64,000 nucleotides of DNA from Empedobacter stercoris (lineage in GTDB: Bacteria > Bacteroidota > Bacteroidia > Flavobacteriales > Weeksellaceae). A program made the translations under genes and the position numbers. The notes beneath the pieces are model-generated. The model did not search any database. It worked only from the letters and a program-made list of their open reading frames with translations, and was not told the DNA's origin. The stretch spans positions 26,970-90,969 of the forward strand of contig NZ_JACXZC010000010.1 in the NCBI RefSeq assembly GCF_020281205.1, given 5' to 3'. Shown here piece by piece: positions 19,115-28,795 of the stretch (position 1 is its first letter; each line of letters starts with the position of its first letter).

Positions 19115-19687
19115 ATGATTCATAATAAAAGACCAGTAACACACAATACCAACGTGAAGATCGTTGAGTCTCCAGGTGGTTTTGAAGGTGAGGGTTTTAT
19201 GGCGATGCAATTATCAAAAGTAGTTGGATTAGCCCGTAAAAACTCAATTTGGCCTTTACCATTTGCGACAAGTTGTTGCGGAATCGAGTTTATGGCGACA
19301 ATGGGTTCGACATACGATTTGGCACGTTTTGGATCTGAACGTTTGGCTTTTACGCCACGTCAGTGCGATTTGTTGATGGTAATGGGTACAATTTCTAAGA
19401 AAATGGCTCCAGTTCTGAAGCAAGTTTATATCCAAATGGCAGAACCTCGTTGGGTTATTGCAGTTGGAGCTTGTGCAAGCTCAGGTGGTATTTTCGATAC
19501 ATATTCGGTTTTACAAGGGATTGATGAAGTAATTCCTGTAGATGTTTATGTGCCAGGTTGTCCACCTCGTCCAGAAGCAATTATTGATGGCGTAATGCGT
19601 ATTCAAGAATTGGTAGAGTCAGAAAGCGTTCGTCGTAGAAGTAGCGATGAATATCAGCAACTTTTAACAAGTTATGGAATTAAATAA
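19115..19687 (+). CDS. nuoB: NADH-quinone oxidoreductase subunit B
   Basis: Peripheral-arm subunit that holds Fe-S cluster N2, the last electron carrier before quinone. The four ligands are visible: the tandem pair Cys54-Cys55 (ATSCCGIEF), Cys120 (VGACASSGG) and Cys149 (VPGCPPRPEA). The 190-residue length is normal. It is followed by nuoC after 9 bases. Confidence 0.96.
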   Translation: MIHNKRPVTHNTNVKIVESPGGFEGEGFMAMQLSKVVGLARKNSIWPLPFATSCCGIEFMATMGSTYDLARFGSERLAFTPRQCDLLMVMGTISKKMAPVLKQVYIQMAEPRWVIAVGACASSGGIFDTYSVLQGIDEVIPVDVYVPGCPPRPEAIIDGVMRIQELVESESVRRRSSDEYQQLLTSYGIK

Positions 19688-19696
19688 GTCGAAATA

Positions 19697-20236
19697 ATGG
19701 ACAATTCATTTATAAAAGACCGTTTGGTTCAAAAGTTTCAAGAAAACATCGTTGGATACGAAGAACACTTTGGTGTTTTGACAATTCATGCAAACAAAGA
19801 TTTCAATCTGAAAATTCTTCAATATTTATACGACGAAGAGCTATTAGCATTTAAATTCTTGAAAGATTTAACGGCGATTCATTATCCAAATAATGTTGGA
19901 GAAGAATTAGTTGTAACTTATTTAGTCTATAATATGTACGAGAATGTTGAGGTTCGTTTAAAATTTGCTTTACCAATCGAAAAACCTTCGATTTTTACAG
20001 CAACTAAATTATTCGAAACAGCAAATTGGTTAGAACGTGAAGCGTATGACTTTTTCGGAATTGATTTCGTTGGGCATCCAAATTTAATTCGTGTAATGAA
20101 CGTTCCAGAAATGGATTATTTCCCTTTACGCAAAGAATTCCCATTAGAGGATCAGACGCGTAAAGATAAAGACGATGAGATGTTTGGTCGTGGAGGAGAT
20201 TTCAATTATGGAGGTTTTAATGTAAAAGCAAATTAA
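19697..20236 (+). CDS. nuoC: NADH-quinone oxidoreductase subunit C
   Basis: Peripheral-arm 30-kDa-type subunit of complex I. The family signature is seen around NWLEREAYDFFGIDFVGHP and in the following PLRKEFPLEDQTR. NuoC and NuoD are separate genes here (nuoD starts 2 bases after the nuoC stop), unlike the fused NuoCD of E. coli. The 179-residue size fits the separate form. Confidence 0.95.
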   Translation: MDNSFIKDRLVQKFQENIVGYEEHFGVLTIHANKDFNLKILQYLYDEELLAFKFLKDLTAIHYPNNVGEELVVTYLVYNMYENVEVRLKFALPIEKPSIFTATKLFETANWLEREAYDFFGIDFVGHPNLIRVMNVPEMDYFPLRKEFPLEDQTRKDKDDEMFGRGGDFNYGGFNVKAN

Positions 20237-20238
20237 CC

Positions 20239-21480
20239 ATGGGAAAAGAGAAAACTAAAACAAATAAACATCTTGATCTTCCAGACGGTTCTTTAGAAAA
20301 AAGCACAATAACCTTAAACTTAGGACCTACGCATCCTGCAACACATGGGGTATTTCAAAATATTTTAGAGATTGATGGTGAAATCATCAAATCGGCGGTT
20401 TCTACAGTTGGGTATATTCACCGTGCTTTTGAGAAGATTGCTGAACGTAGACCATTGTACCAAATTACACCTTTAACAGACCGTTTGAACTATTGTTCGG
20501 CACCGTTGAATAACTTGGGTTGGCACATGACAGTTGAGAAATTTGTTGGAATTGAAGTTCCAAAACGCGTTTCTTATTTACGTGTCATCATCATGGAATT
20601 GGCTCGTATTGCAGATCATATCGTATGTAATTCGATTATGGGAGTTGATACAGGAGCATTTACAGGATTCCTTTATATGATGAAATACCGTGAGTTAATT
20701 TATGAGATTTACGAAGAAATTTGTGGTTCTCGTTTAACAACAAATATTGGTCGTATTGGAGGTTTTGAACGTGATTTTTCTGAAACTGCTTGGAAAAAAA
20801 TCCATCGTTTCGTAAAAGAATTTCCAGATGTCTTAACAGAGTTTGAGAACTTATTTTTACGTAACCGAATTTTTATGGATCGTACACAAGGAGTAGGAGG
20901 AATTTCTGCTGAGCGTGCATTAAATTATGGTTTCACAGGACCAAATTTACGTGCGGCTGGTGTAGATTATGATCTTCGTGTAGCAAAACCTTATTCACGT
21001 TACGAAGAATTCGAATTCGATATTCCAGTTGGTACAACGGGAGATTGTTACGATAGATTCTTAGTTCGTGGTCAAGAAATGTGGCAAAGTTTAAGCATTA
21101 TCAAACAAGCAATTGCAAAGATTGATGCGTTAGAAGGTGAAGAAGCTACAAAATACCATGCCGATGCTCCAGATTTCTATTTACCACTTAAGAAAGATGT
21201 ATACACAAAAATGGAAGCGTTAATCTATCACTTCAAAATTATTATGGGAGAGGTAGATATGCCTAAAGGAGAAATTTATAATTCGATAGAAGCTGCAAAT
21301 GGCGAATTGGGTTATTATTTTGTTTCGGATGGTGGTCGTTCACCTTATCGTTTACATTTCCGTAGACCATGTTTCATTTATTATCAAGCTTATCCAGAAT
21401 TAATTCAAGGTTCTATGATTTCTGATGCTATCATCACAATGAGTAGTCTTAATTTGATCGCTGGAGAATTAGATGCTTAA
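20239..21480 (+). CDS. nuoD: NADH-quinone oxidoreductase subunit D
   Basis: The 49-kDa-type subunit that forms the quinone pocket with NuoB. Family motifs are LGPTHPATHGVFQ near residue 28, the GYIHRAFEKIAE stretch and the C-terminal DPVFGEVD-like region, here MSSLNLIAGELDA at the very end. It is 413 residues, normal length. The first 20 residues are charged and poorly conserved. Confidence 0.95.
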   Translation: MGKEKTKTNKHLDLPDGSLEKSTITLNLGPTHPATHGVFQNILEIDGEIIKSAVSTVGYIHRAFEKIAERRPLYQITPLTDRLNYCSAPLNNLGWHMTVEKFVGIEVPKRVSYLRVIIMELARIADHIVCNSIMGVDTGAFTGFLYMMKYRELIYEIYEEICGSRLTTNIGRIGGFERDFSETAWKKIHRFVKEFPDVLTEFENLFLRNRIFMDRTQGVGGISAERALNYGFTGPNLRAAGVDYDLRVAKPYSRYEEFEFDIPVGTTGDCYDRFLVRGQEMWQSLSIIKQAIAKIDALEGEEATKYHADAPDFYLPLKKDVYTKMEALIYHFKIIMGEVDMPKGEIYNSIEAANGELGYYFVSDGGRSPYRLHFRRPCFIYYQAYPELIQGSMISDAIITMSSLNLIAGELDA

Positions 21481-21495
21481 TAAAAATTATTAAAA

Positions 21496-21987
21496 ATGGC
21501 AGTTCAATTTTCAGAAGAAACACAACAAAAAGTAGATAAAATCATTGCACGTTATCCAGCAGATAAAAAACAAAGTGCCTTGATACCTTTACTTCATGTC
21601 GCGCAAGCTGAATTTGGTGGTTGGTTAGACACACCTCATTTAGATTATGTAGCAGAAGTATTGAATATTTTACCAGTAGAAGTATATGAAGTAGCTTCGT
21701 TTTACTCGATGTTTAATTTAAATCCTGTTGGGAAATATGTGTTAGAAGTTTGTCAAACAGGACCTTGTATGTTAAGAGGTTCGGACAAAATTATCGAACA
21801 TATCAAAACTAAATTAAATATAGAAGCTGGTGGAACTTCGGCAGATGGGCTATTTACCCTAAAACCAGCCGAATGTTTAGGAGCATGTGGGTATGCACCA
21901 ATGATGCAGTTAGGAAAAACTTATCGTGAGAATTTAACGATCGAGAAAGTGGACGAATTATTAGAGGAATTGAAAAAATTAGCATAA
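21496..21987 (+). CDS. nuoE: NADH-quinone oxidoreductase subunit E
   Basis: A thioredoxin-fold [2Fe-2S] subunit of the NADH dehydrogenase module. The four N1a ligands are Cys86 and Cys91 (CQTGPCM) and Cys127 and Cys131 (ECLGACGYAP). It is 163 residues. The stop codon overlaps the nuoF ATG (shared base 21987), suggesting coupled translation of the two partner subunits. Confidence 0.95.
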   Translation: MAVQFSEETQQKVDKIIARYPADKKQSALIPLLHVAQAEFGGWLDTPHLDYVAEVLNILPVEVYEVASFYSMFNLNPVGKYVLEVCQTGPCMLRGSDKIIEHIKTKLNIEAGGTSADGLFTLKPAECLGACGYAPMMQLGKTYRENLTIEKVDELLEELKKLA

Positions 21988-23345
21988 TGGGACAAAAATT
22001 ACTGTTAAAAAATATTGATGTTCCAGGTATTCGTCATTACCAAGCTTACCGCGAAAATGGTGGGTATGCAAATGCTGAAAAAGCATTTAAAATGACAACA
22101 GACGAAATCTTAGAAGAAGTAAAAACTTCTGGTTTAAGAGGGCGTGGTGGAGCAGGTTTTCCAACTGGAATGAAATGGAGCTTTTTGGCAAAGCCAGAAG
22201 GAGTTCCAAGACACTTAGTGGTAAATGCTGACGAATCTGAACCAGGAACGTTCAAAGACCGTTTCTTGATGGAATATATTCCTCATTTATTGATTGAAGG
22301 AGTTTTGATTTCATCATTCTGTTTAGGTTCTAATACATCATTTATTTATATCCGTGGTGAATATGCGTGGGTTGCAGAAATTTTAGAAGAAGCAATCGAG
22401 GAAGCAAAAGCTGCAGGTTGGTTAGGTAAAAACATCCAAGGAACTGGTTTCGATTTAGAAATCTATGTTCAACGTGGAGGTGGAGCTTATATCTGTGGTG
22501 AAGAAACAGCATTGTTAGAATCGTTAGAAGGTAAACGTGGAAATCCACGTCTAAAACCTCCTTTCCCAGCTGTAAAAGGATTATGGGGAAGACCAACGGT
22601 TGTAAACAATGTAGAAACAATTGCTGCTGTAGTTCCAATTATTGAAATTGGAGGAGAAGCCTATTCTAAAATCGGAGTTGGTCGTTCTACAGGAACAAAA
22701 TTAATTTCTGCTTGTGGTAATATTAATAAACCAGGTGTTTATGAAATTGATATGACGATTACGGTTGAAGAATTTATCTATTCAGATGAATATTGTGGAG
22801 GAATTCCAAACGGAAAACGCCTTAAAGCATGTATTCCTGGAGGAAGTTCTGTGCCAATTGTTCCTGCAAACTTATTGTTAAGAACTGCCGAAGGTAAACC
22901 TCGTTATATGAATTACGAAAGTTTAGCAGAAGGAGGTTTCCAAACAGGAACAATGATGGGGTCTGGAGGATTTATCGTGTTAGACGAAGATCAAGATGTT
23001 GTTTATCATACCTATACATTAGCTCGTTTCTATCGTCACGAATCGTGTGGACAATGTTCACCTTGTCGCGAAGGAACAGGTTGGATGGAAAAAATCTTGA
23101 AACGAATCGATGAAGGAAAAGGTAAAATGTCAGACATCGAATTGTTATGGGATGTGCAACGTAAAATCGAAGGAAATACAATTTGTCCATTAGGAGATGC
23201 AGCGGCTTGGCCTGTTGCAGCGGCAATTCGTCACTTCCGTGATGAGTTCGAATGGCATATTAACAATCCAGAAGAATGTTTGACGCGTAATTTTGGTTTA
23301 GCACATTATGCTGATCCAATCGAAATAAAAGAAACCGCAAATTAA
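21987..23345 (+). CDS. nuoF: NADH-quinone oxidoreductase subunit F
   Basis: NADH- and FMN-binding subunit that takes hydride from NADH. The glycine-rich FMN/NADH loop GRGGAGFPTGMKW begins at residue 52, and a second GGGAYICGEETALLESLEG lies near 170. The [4Fe-4S] N3 ligands are Cys354, Cys357, Cys360 (CGQCSPC) and Cys400 (NTICPLGD). It is 452 residues, normal length, within the nuo operon. Confidence 0.96.
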   Translation: MGQKLLLKNIDVPGIRHYQAYRENGGYANAEKAFKMTTDEILEEVKTSGLRGRGGAGFPTGMKWSFLAKPEGVPRHLVVNADESEPGTFKDRFLMEYIPHLLIEGVLISSFCLGSNTSFIYIRGEYAWVAEILEEAIEEAKAAGWLGKNIQGTGFDLEIYVQRGGGAYICGEETALLESLEGKRGNPRLKPPFPAVKGLWGRPTVVNNVETIAAVVPIIEIGGEAYSKIGVGRSTGTKLISACGNINKPGVYEIDMTITVEEFIYSDEYCGGIPNGKRLKACIPGGSSVPIVPANLLLRTAEGKPRYMNYESLAEGGFQTGTMMGSGGFIVLDEDQDVVYHTYTLARFYRHESCGQCSPCREGTGWMEKILKRIDEGKGKMSDIELLWDVQRKIEGNTICPLGDAAAWPVAAAIRHFRDEFEWHINNPEECLTRNFGLAHYADPIEIKETAN

Positions 23346-23352
23346 TACGAAG

Positions 23353-24435
23353 ATGGCAGAAGAAACACCATTATTTAAAGTTACCATCGATAACGAAACG
23401 ATTGAAGTACCTGCGGGAACAACGATCCTTCAAGCCGCTCGTATGATAGGTAAAGAAGTAGCACCTCCAGCGATGTGTTACTACGGTAAATTAGAAAACA
23501 CAGGAGGAAACTGTAGAACATGTTTGGTAGAAGTATCAAAAGGGAGTGAAGCAGATCCTCGTCCAATGCCAAAATTGGTTCCATCTTGTCGTACAACGGT
23601 AATGGACGGAATGGTTGTAGGCAATAAAACGTCTGAACGTACTGTTGAGGCACGTAAAGGAATTGTTGAATTATTATTAATCAATCACCCTTTAGATTGT
23701 CCAGTGTGTGATCAGGCAGGAGAATGTAAATTACAAGATTTAAGTTACGAACACGGAGCAGAAGCTACGCGTTACGAATTTGAACGTCGTACATTCCCAA
23801 AAGAAGATTTAGGTCCAAACATTCAGTTGAACATGAACCGATGCATTTTATGTTATCGTTGTGTAAAAACGGCGGATCAAATCACAGGTTGTCGTGAGCA
23901 TGGCGTAATGAATCGTGGAGATCACGCTGAAATTTCGACACATATCAACAAAAGTTTAGATAACGAATTTATTGGAAATATCATTGATGTTTGTCCAGTT
24001 GGCGCATTAACAGATAAAACGTTCCGTTTCAAAAACCGTGTGTGGTTCCTGAATCCAGTTGATGCACATCGCGATTGTCCTACTTGTTCTGGTAAAGCGC
24101 AAGTGTGGTTCCGTGGAAATGAAGTTTTCCGTGTAACAGCTCGTAAAGATGAATTTAACGAAGTAAAAGATTGGATTTGTAATACGTGTCGTTTTGATAA
24201 AAAAGATATCAACGATTGGACGCTTGAAAAACCATCAGAAGTTGCAAAAGATTCTGTTATTCGTCAAGGCCATTACTTTGAGAATAAAGTGGAACCAAAA
24301 GAAACACTTCCAGAAGTAATTAAGCGCGATCCAAAGATTTTATTAGATATTCATACGGTTTCTGAAGTAAATGAACCAAATCGTGATTTATCTAAAATTG
24401 ATGGACCAGCAACAAGTAAAGATTTTAAAGATTAA
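23353..24435 (+). CDS. nuoG: NADH-quinone oxidoreductase subunit G, short form
   Basis: Carries Fe-S clusters passing electrons through the peripheral arm. The N-terminal [2Fe-2S] ligands are Cys42, Cys54, Cys57 and Cys79. Further ligand groups are CPVCDQAGEC (about 117-126), CILCYRC...GC (about 159-175) and VCPVGA (about 215). A last cysteine group (CPTC and CNTC, about 240-280) resembles the start of the molybdopterin-type domain. The protein then ends at 360 residues, whereas E. coli NuoG is about 900. The bulk of the molybdopterin-oxidoreductase fold is absent. The frame is open and nuoH follows after 24 bases, so this looks like a natural short form, as I recall for other flavobacteria. 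Confidence 0.93.
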   Translation: MAEETPLFKVTIDNETIEVPAGTTILQAARMIGKEVAPPAMCYYGKLENTGGNCRTCLVEVSKGSEADPRPMPKLVPSCRTTVMDGMVVGNKTSERTVEARKGIVELLLINHPLDCPVCDQAGECKLQDLSYEHGAEATRYEFERRTFPKEDLGPNIQLNMNRCILCYRCVKTADQITGCREHGVMNRGDHAEISTHINKSLDNEFIGNIIDVCPVGALTDKTFRFKNRVWFLNPVDAHRDCPTCSGKAQVWFRGNEVFRVTARKDEFNEVKDWICNTCRFDKKDINDWTLEKPSEVAKDSVIRQGHYFENKVEPKETLPEVIKRDPKILLDIHTVSEVNEPNRDLSKIDGPATSKDFKD

Positions 24436-24459
24436 TCATTCGTAAATAAAATTAACAAA

Positions 24460-25509
24460 ATGACAGAAGAATTTATTGCTGATGCATTAGAAAAGTTAGC
24501 TTTAGTAGGCGTAATGATTGGTTTTGCATTAGTTGTTGCCATGTATTCTACTTGGGCTGAACGTAAAGTTGCAGCATTTTTACAAGATCGTATTGGACCA
24601 AACCGCGCAGGTATTTTTGGTTTATTACAACCACTTGCCGATGGGTTAAAATTATTCTCGAAAGAGGAAATCACACCAAAAGATTCGAATAAGTTTTTAT
24701 TCATCTTAGGTCCATCTTTGGCAATGATTGTTGCTTGTATGACAGGTGCGGTAATTCCATGGTCGACACCTTTCGAAATCGGAGATCGTGTGGTTGTTCC
24801 GCAAATTGCGGATGTTAACATTGGGTTTTTATACATCTTAGGTGTATTGAGTTTAGGTGTATACGGTATTATGATTGGTGCTTGGGCATCGAATAACAAA
24901 TACTCTTTGATGGGAGGTTTGCGTGCAGCTTCGCAGATTATTTCCTACGAATTACCAATGGGAATCGTGTTGATCACAATTTTGATGATGACAGGTTCGT
25001 TAAAACTAAGTGATATTGTACTTTATCAACAAGAACATGCGTGGTTTATACTATTGCAACCATTAGGATTTATCATTTTCTTGGTGTGTTCGTTCGCAGA
25101 AACAAATCGTACACCTTTCGATTTACCTGAAGCAGAAAATGAATTAATTGGAGGTTATCACTCAGAGTATTCGTCGATGAAGATGGGATTCTTCTTATTC
25201 GCAGAATATATCAACATGTTTATTAGTGCGGTGGTTATTTCTACCATCTATTTTGGTGGATACGATATCCCATTTGTAGACGATGCAACGTTAACAAATG
25301 CAATTGGAATGAATGGAACGGCAATTCTTAATTTCCTTTCATTATTCGCAAAATCTTGTTTCTTCATCTTCTTCTATATGTGGGTACGTTGGACGATTCC
25401 TCGTTTCAGATATGACCAATTAATGGATTTAGGGTGGAAAAAATTATTGCCTTTAGCATTAATCAATATGTTAATTACAGGCTTAGTGATTTTATTATTA
25501 AATAATTAG
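24460..25509 (+). CDS. nuoH: NADH-quinone oxidoreductase subunit H
   Basis: Membrane subunit joining the peripheral and membrane arms and lining the quinone channel. It is 349 residues with about eight helices. Signatures are STWAERKVAAFLQDRIGPNRAG near residue 30 (written here in part: AERKVAAFLQDRIGPNRAG) and FAETNRTPFDLPEAENEL near 210, followed by GGYHSEYS. It lies in nuo order between nuoG and nuoI. Confidence 0.96.
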   Translation: MTEEFIADALEKLALVGVMIGFALVVAMYSTWAERKVAAFLQDRIGPNRAGIFGLLQPLADGLKLFSKEEITPKDSNKFLFILGPSLAMIVACMTGAVIPWSTPFEIGDRVVVPQIADVNIGFLYILGVLSLGVYGIMIGAWASNNKYSLMGGLRAASQIISYELPMGIVLITILMMTGSLKLSDIVLYQQEHAWFILLQPLGFIIFLVCSFAETNRTPFDLPEAENELIGGYHSEYSSMKMGFFLFAEYINMFISAVVISTIYFGGYDIPFVDDATLTNAIGMNGTAILNFLSLFAKSCFFIFFYMWVRWTIPRFRYDQLMDLGWKKLLPLALINMLITGLVILLLNN

Positions 25510-25531
25510 AATCATCAAAATCATTAAAAAT

Positions 25532-26032
25532 ATGAAACCAATTACAAATAGAGTAAAACAAGTAGAACGTAAACCCCTTACTTTTTGGGAAAGTATCTAT
25601 TTGATTGCTATCGCAAAAGGGTTGATGATTACATTGAAGCATTTCTTCTCGAAGAAAGCAACAATCAGTTATCCAGAAAAAACAAGACCGTTTAGTCCTG
25701 TATTTAGAGGATTACACGTTTTGAATAGAGACGAAGAAGATCGTGAAAATTGTACGGCTTGTGGGCTTTGTGCCTTAGCTTGTCCAGCAGAAGCGATTAC
25801 AATGGAAGCAGCAGAAAGACTTCCTGGGGAAGAGCATCTTTACCGCGAAGAAAAATACGCAGCGAAATATGAAATCAACATGTTACGTTGTATTTTCTGT
25901 GGATTTTGTGAAGAAGCTTGTCCAAAAGATGCAGTTTATTTATCGCAAACTGTCCCACCAGCAAGTTTCAAACGTCAAAACTTCATCTATTCTAAAGAAG
26001 ATTTATTAATCCCGAAAAAGGCTACAAACTAA
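25532..26032 (+). CDS. nuoI: NADH-quinone oxidoreductase subunit I
   Basis: Two-cluster ferredoxin subunit (N6a and N6b). Cluster ligands are Cys74, 77, 80, 84 (CTACGLCALAC) and Cys120, 123, 126, 130 (CIFCGFCEEAC). It is 166 residues. The stop overlaps the nuoJ start by one base. Confidence 0.96.
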   Translation: MKPITNRVKQVERKPLTFWESIYLIAIAKGLMITLKHFFSKKATISYPEKTRPFSPVFRGLHVLNRDEEDRENCTACGLCALACPAEAITMEAAERLPGEEHLYREEKYAAKYEINMLRCIFCGFCEEACPKDAVYLSQTVPPASFKRQNFIYSKEDLLIPKKATN

Positions 26033-26550
26033 TGGAATTACCTATTATTTTATTCTACGTATTGTCAAGCTTAACGGTGTTAAGTGCGCTACTAATGGTG
26101 TTCAGTAAAAATCCTGTTCATTCCATTTTATATCTAATCGTAACATTCTTCTGCATCAGTGGACATTATGTATTGTTAAACGCTCAGTTTTTAGCAGTTG
26201 TAAATGTAATTGTCTATGCCGGAGCAATTATGGTATTGTTCTTATTCGTGGTCATGTTAATGAACTTGAATAGTGAGAAAAAATCTTTTGGTCGACCAGC
26301 AAAAATAGTAGCTGCGAGTTTAATCTCCTTGTTATTTGTTGCTTTAACAATTGGAATTTTTGCTCAAAATCAAGAAGCAGGAAAAACAGCTGTCGAATTA
26401 GGAACAGGAGATTTAGGATTGATTCACAACTTAGGTTCATTGTTGTATTCAGAATATGTTTTACCGTTTGAGTTGAGCAGTATTTTGTTTATTTCAGCAA
26501 TGATTGGAGCAGTGATGTTATCAAAGAAAGACGAAGAATTATTGGATTAA
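26032..26550 (+). CDS. nuoJ: NADH-quinone oxidoreductase subunit J
   Basis: Membrane-arm subunit of 172 residues with about five helices. The conserved third helix is seen in VVNVIVYAGAIMVLFLFVVM. Start is set by overlap with the nuoI stop and by homology from the first helix. It belongs to the nuo operon. Confidence 0.94.
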   Translation: MELPIILFYVLSSLTVLSALLMVFSKNPVHSILYLIVTFFCISGHYVLLNAQFLAVVNVIVYAGAIMVLFLFVVMLMNLNSEKKSFGRPAKIVAASLISLLFVALTIGIFAQNQEAGKTAVELGTGDLGLIHNLGSLLYSEYVLPFELSSILFISAMIGAVMLSKKDEELLD

Positions 26551-26566
26551 ATATAAAAAGTAAAAG

Positions 26567-26893
26567 ATGTTACCAATCAGTTATTATATTACTTTATCAT
26601 TAATCCTATTTGGAATAGGAATGACAGGTGTAATGCTACGTCGCAACGCGATTGTCATTTTTATGTGTATAGAATTGATGTTAAATTCTGTGAATTTGTT
26701 GTTAGTCGCGTTCTCAAAAATGCACTATCACGCAAATCCAGCATTAGAAAAAGGAACAGATGCACAACTTTTAGTATTCTTTATTATGGTTGTAGCTGCA
26801 GCTGAGGTTGCTGTAGGATTATCGGTGATGATCTTATTGTTCCGCAAAGTATACTCGGTAGATATTAATGTGTTAAATCGTTTAAAAGGTTAA
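26567..26893 (+). CDS. nuoK: NADH-quinone oxidoreductase subunit K
   Basis: Small membrane subunit with three helices and two membrane glutamates: one in CIELMLNSVNLLL (near residue 36) and one in AAAEVAVGLSVMILLFR (near 72). It is 108 residues. nuoL starts 2 bases after its stop. Confidence 0.95.
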   Translation: MLPISYYITLSLILFGIGMTGVMLRRNAIVIFMCIELMLNSVNLLLVAFSKMHYHANPALEKGTDAQLLVFFIMVVAAAEVAVGLSVMILLFRKVYSVDINVLNRLKG

Positions 26894-26895
26894 GA

Positions 26896-28788
26896 ATGGA
26901 GCAGTATATATGGTTAATTCCTTTGATTCCATTCATCGGATTTTTGATTAACGGTTTAGGACGAAATGTACTTTCTAACAGCTTAGTGACTTTCATTGGA
27001 AGTGGCGCAGTTTTGGCAAGTTTCATTTTATCAATCATGGTGTTCATCGCCGTTCCTTCAGGAACAGATGCGCAACCATTAATTTTTAAGGCATTTGATA
27101 TTATCAATATTCCAACTTTACAAGTTCCGTTTGCATTTCAAATAGATGCATTAACGAGTTTGTTTTTGTTAATTATTACAGGAGTTGGATTTTTAATTCA
27201 TGTGTATAGTTCAGCTTATATGAGCGAAGACAAAGGATTTGCAAAATTCTTTTCTTACCTAAATTTATTCATCTTCTTCATGTTGATTCTTGTAATGGGA
27301 AACAACTTTGTAATGATGTTTATTGGTTGGGAAGGAGTAGGATTATGTTCATTCTTATTAATTGGTTTTTGGTTTACAAATCCAGAATACATCAAAGCAG
27401 CGAAGAAAGCTTTCATCATGAACCGTATCGGAGATGTTGGATTCTTATTGGCAATGTTTTGGATTTTCAAAGAATTTGGAACGTTAGAATATGTAAAAGT
27501 ATTTAGCCAATTAACAATTCAGCCAGGAGCATTTACAGGTTTTGTATTGACAGGAATTACGTTATTGTTATTCTTAGCAGCAACAGGAAAATCGGCTCAA
27601 TTACCACTGTTTACTTGGTTACCAGACGCAATGGCAGGACCAACGCCAGTTTCAGCACTTATTCACGCTGCAACAATGGTTACGGCTGGTATTTTTATGA
27701 TCACACGTTGTAATGAATTGTTTACTGCAGCGCCATTGACTTTAGAAATTATTCAGTACATAGGAATTGCAACCGCATTTGTTACAGCAACTATTGCAAT
27801 GCGTCAAAATGATATCAAAAAAGTATTGGCTTATTCTACAGTTTCTCAGTTAGGATTAATGTTTGCAGCAATTGGTTCTGGAGCATATATCGCAGCGGTT
27901 TTCCATGTGATGACACACGCTTTCTTTAAGGCTTTATTATTCTTAGGAGCAGGTTCTGTGATTCACGGAATGCACCACGAACAGGATATGCGTAAAATGG
28001 GAGGGTTGAAAAAATACATGAAAATTACTCATATCACTTTCTTGATTGGATGTTTGGCAATCGCAGGTATTCCTGGTTTATCAGGTTTCTTCTCGAAAGA
28101 TGAAATGTTATTAGGAATGTTTGTATCTAACCCAGTTGTTTACGGAATTGGTTTTATTGTTTCAGTAATGACAACATTCTATATGTTCCGTTTATATGCC
28201 ATGACTTTCTTAGGCGATTTACGAAGCAAAGATGCTCATCCGCACGAAAGCCCAGCAGCAATGACAATTCCATTAATCATTTTAGCAGTTCTTTCTGTTA
28301 TTGCAGGTTATATTGGAATTCCAGCATTATTTATGCAAGATGGACATAAGTTGCAAACTTTCTTAGGTGGAGTTGTTTCTATCGGAGAAGCACATCCTGT
28401 TTCTCATGCAACAGAATGGATGATGATGGGCGCTTTATTAATTTGTGTACTTGGAGCAATTTATTTTGCAATTAAGAAATACACCAATTATGTAGATGGA
28501 GAAGCGACAGGAATTGCAAAATTCTTTGAAGATAAATGGTACATCGACGAATTATACGACAATGCAATTGTAAAGCCATTGTTCGAGTTAGGGGATGTCT
28601 TGAAAAAATATGTAGAAAAAGCAGGTATTGCAGCTTTTGTTTTAGGAGTTGGAACTGTTTCTGGTCGCGCATCAAAAAATGTACGTCAGCTACAAAACGG
28701 AAATGTAGGATTCTATATTATGCTAATGGTTGTAGGAATCGTGGCAGGTATCGCAATCTTTTTTATGGGGTATTTAATTTCAAAATAG
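26896..28788 (+). CDS. nuoL: NADH-quinone oxidoreductase subunit L
   Basis: Largest antiporter-like subunit of the membrane arm, with the long lateral helix at its C terminus. It is 630 residues with about 16 helices. Family motifs are FIGWEGVGLCSFLLIGFW (near 145), AGPTPVSALIHAATMVTAG (near 245) and HVMTHAFFKALLFLGAGSV (near 335). It is followed by nuoM after 7 bases. Confidence 0.96.
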   Translation: MEQYIWLIPLIPFIGFLINGLGRNVLSNSLVTFIGSGAVLASFILSIMVFIAVPSGTDAQPLIFKAFDIINIPTLQVPFAFQIDALTSLFLLIITGVGFLIHVYSSAYMSEDKGFAKFFSYLNLFIFFMLILVMGNNFVMMFIGWEGVGLCSFLLIGFWFTNPEYIKAAKKAFIMNRIGDVGFLLAMFWIFKEFGTLEYVKVFSQLTIQPGAFTGFVLTGITLLLFLAATGKSAQLPLFTWLPDAMAGPTPVSALIHAATMVTAGIFMITRCNELFTAAPLTLEIIQYIGIATAFVTATIAMRQNDIKKVLAYSTVSQLGLMFAAIGSGAYIAAVFHVMTHAFFKALLFLGAGSVIHGMHHEQDMRKMGGLKKYMKITHITFLIGCLAIAGIPGLSGFFSKDEMLLGMFVSNPVVYGIGFIVSVMTTFYMFRLYAMTFLGDLRSKDAHPHESPAAMTIPLIILAVLSVIAGYIGIPALFMQDGHKLQTFLGGVVSIGEAHPVSHATEWMMMGALLICVLGAIYFAIKKYTNYVDGEATGIAKFFEDKWYIDELYDNAIVKPLFELGDVLKKYVEKAGIAAFVLGVGTVSGRASKNVRQLQNGNVGFYIMLMVVGIVAGIAIFFMGYLISK

Positions 28789-28795
28789 GTTAGTA

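Noticed and set aside
22342..22638. Leu-rich antisense open frames within nuoF and other nuo genes
   Set aside because: They lie antisense to well-supported conserved genes and show no family resemblance; typical shadow frames in AT-rich coding sequence.
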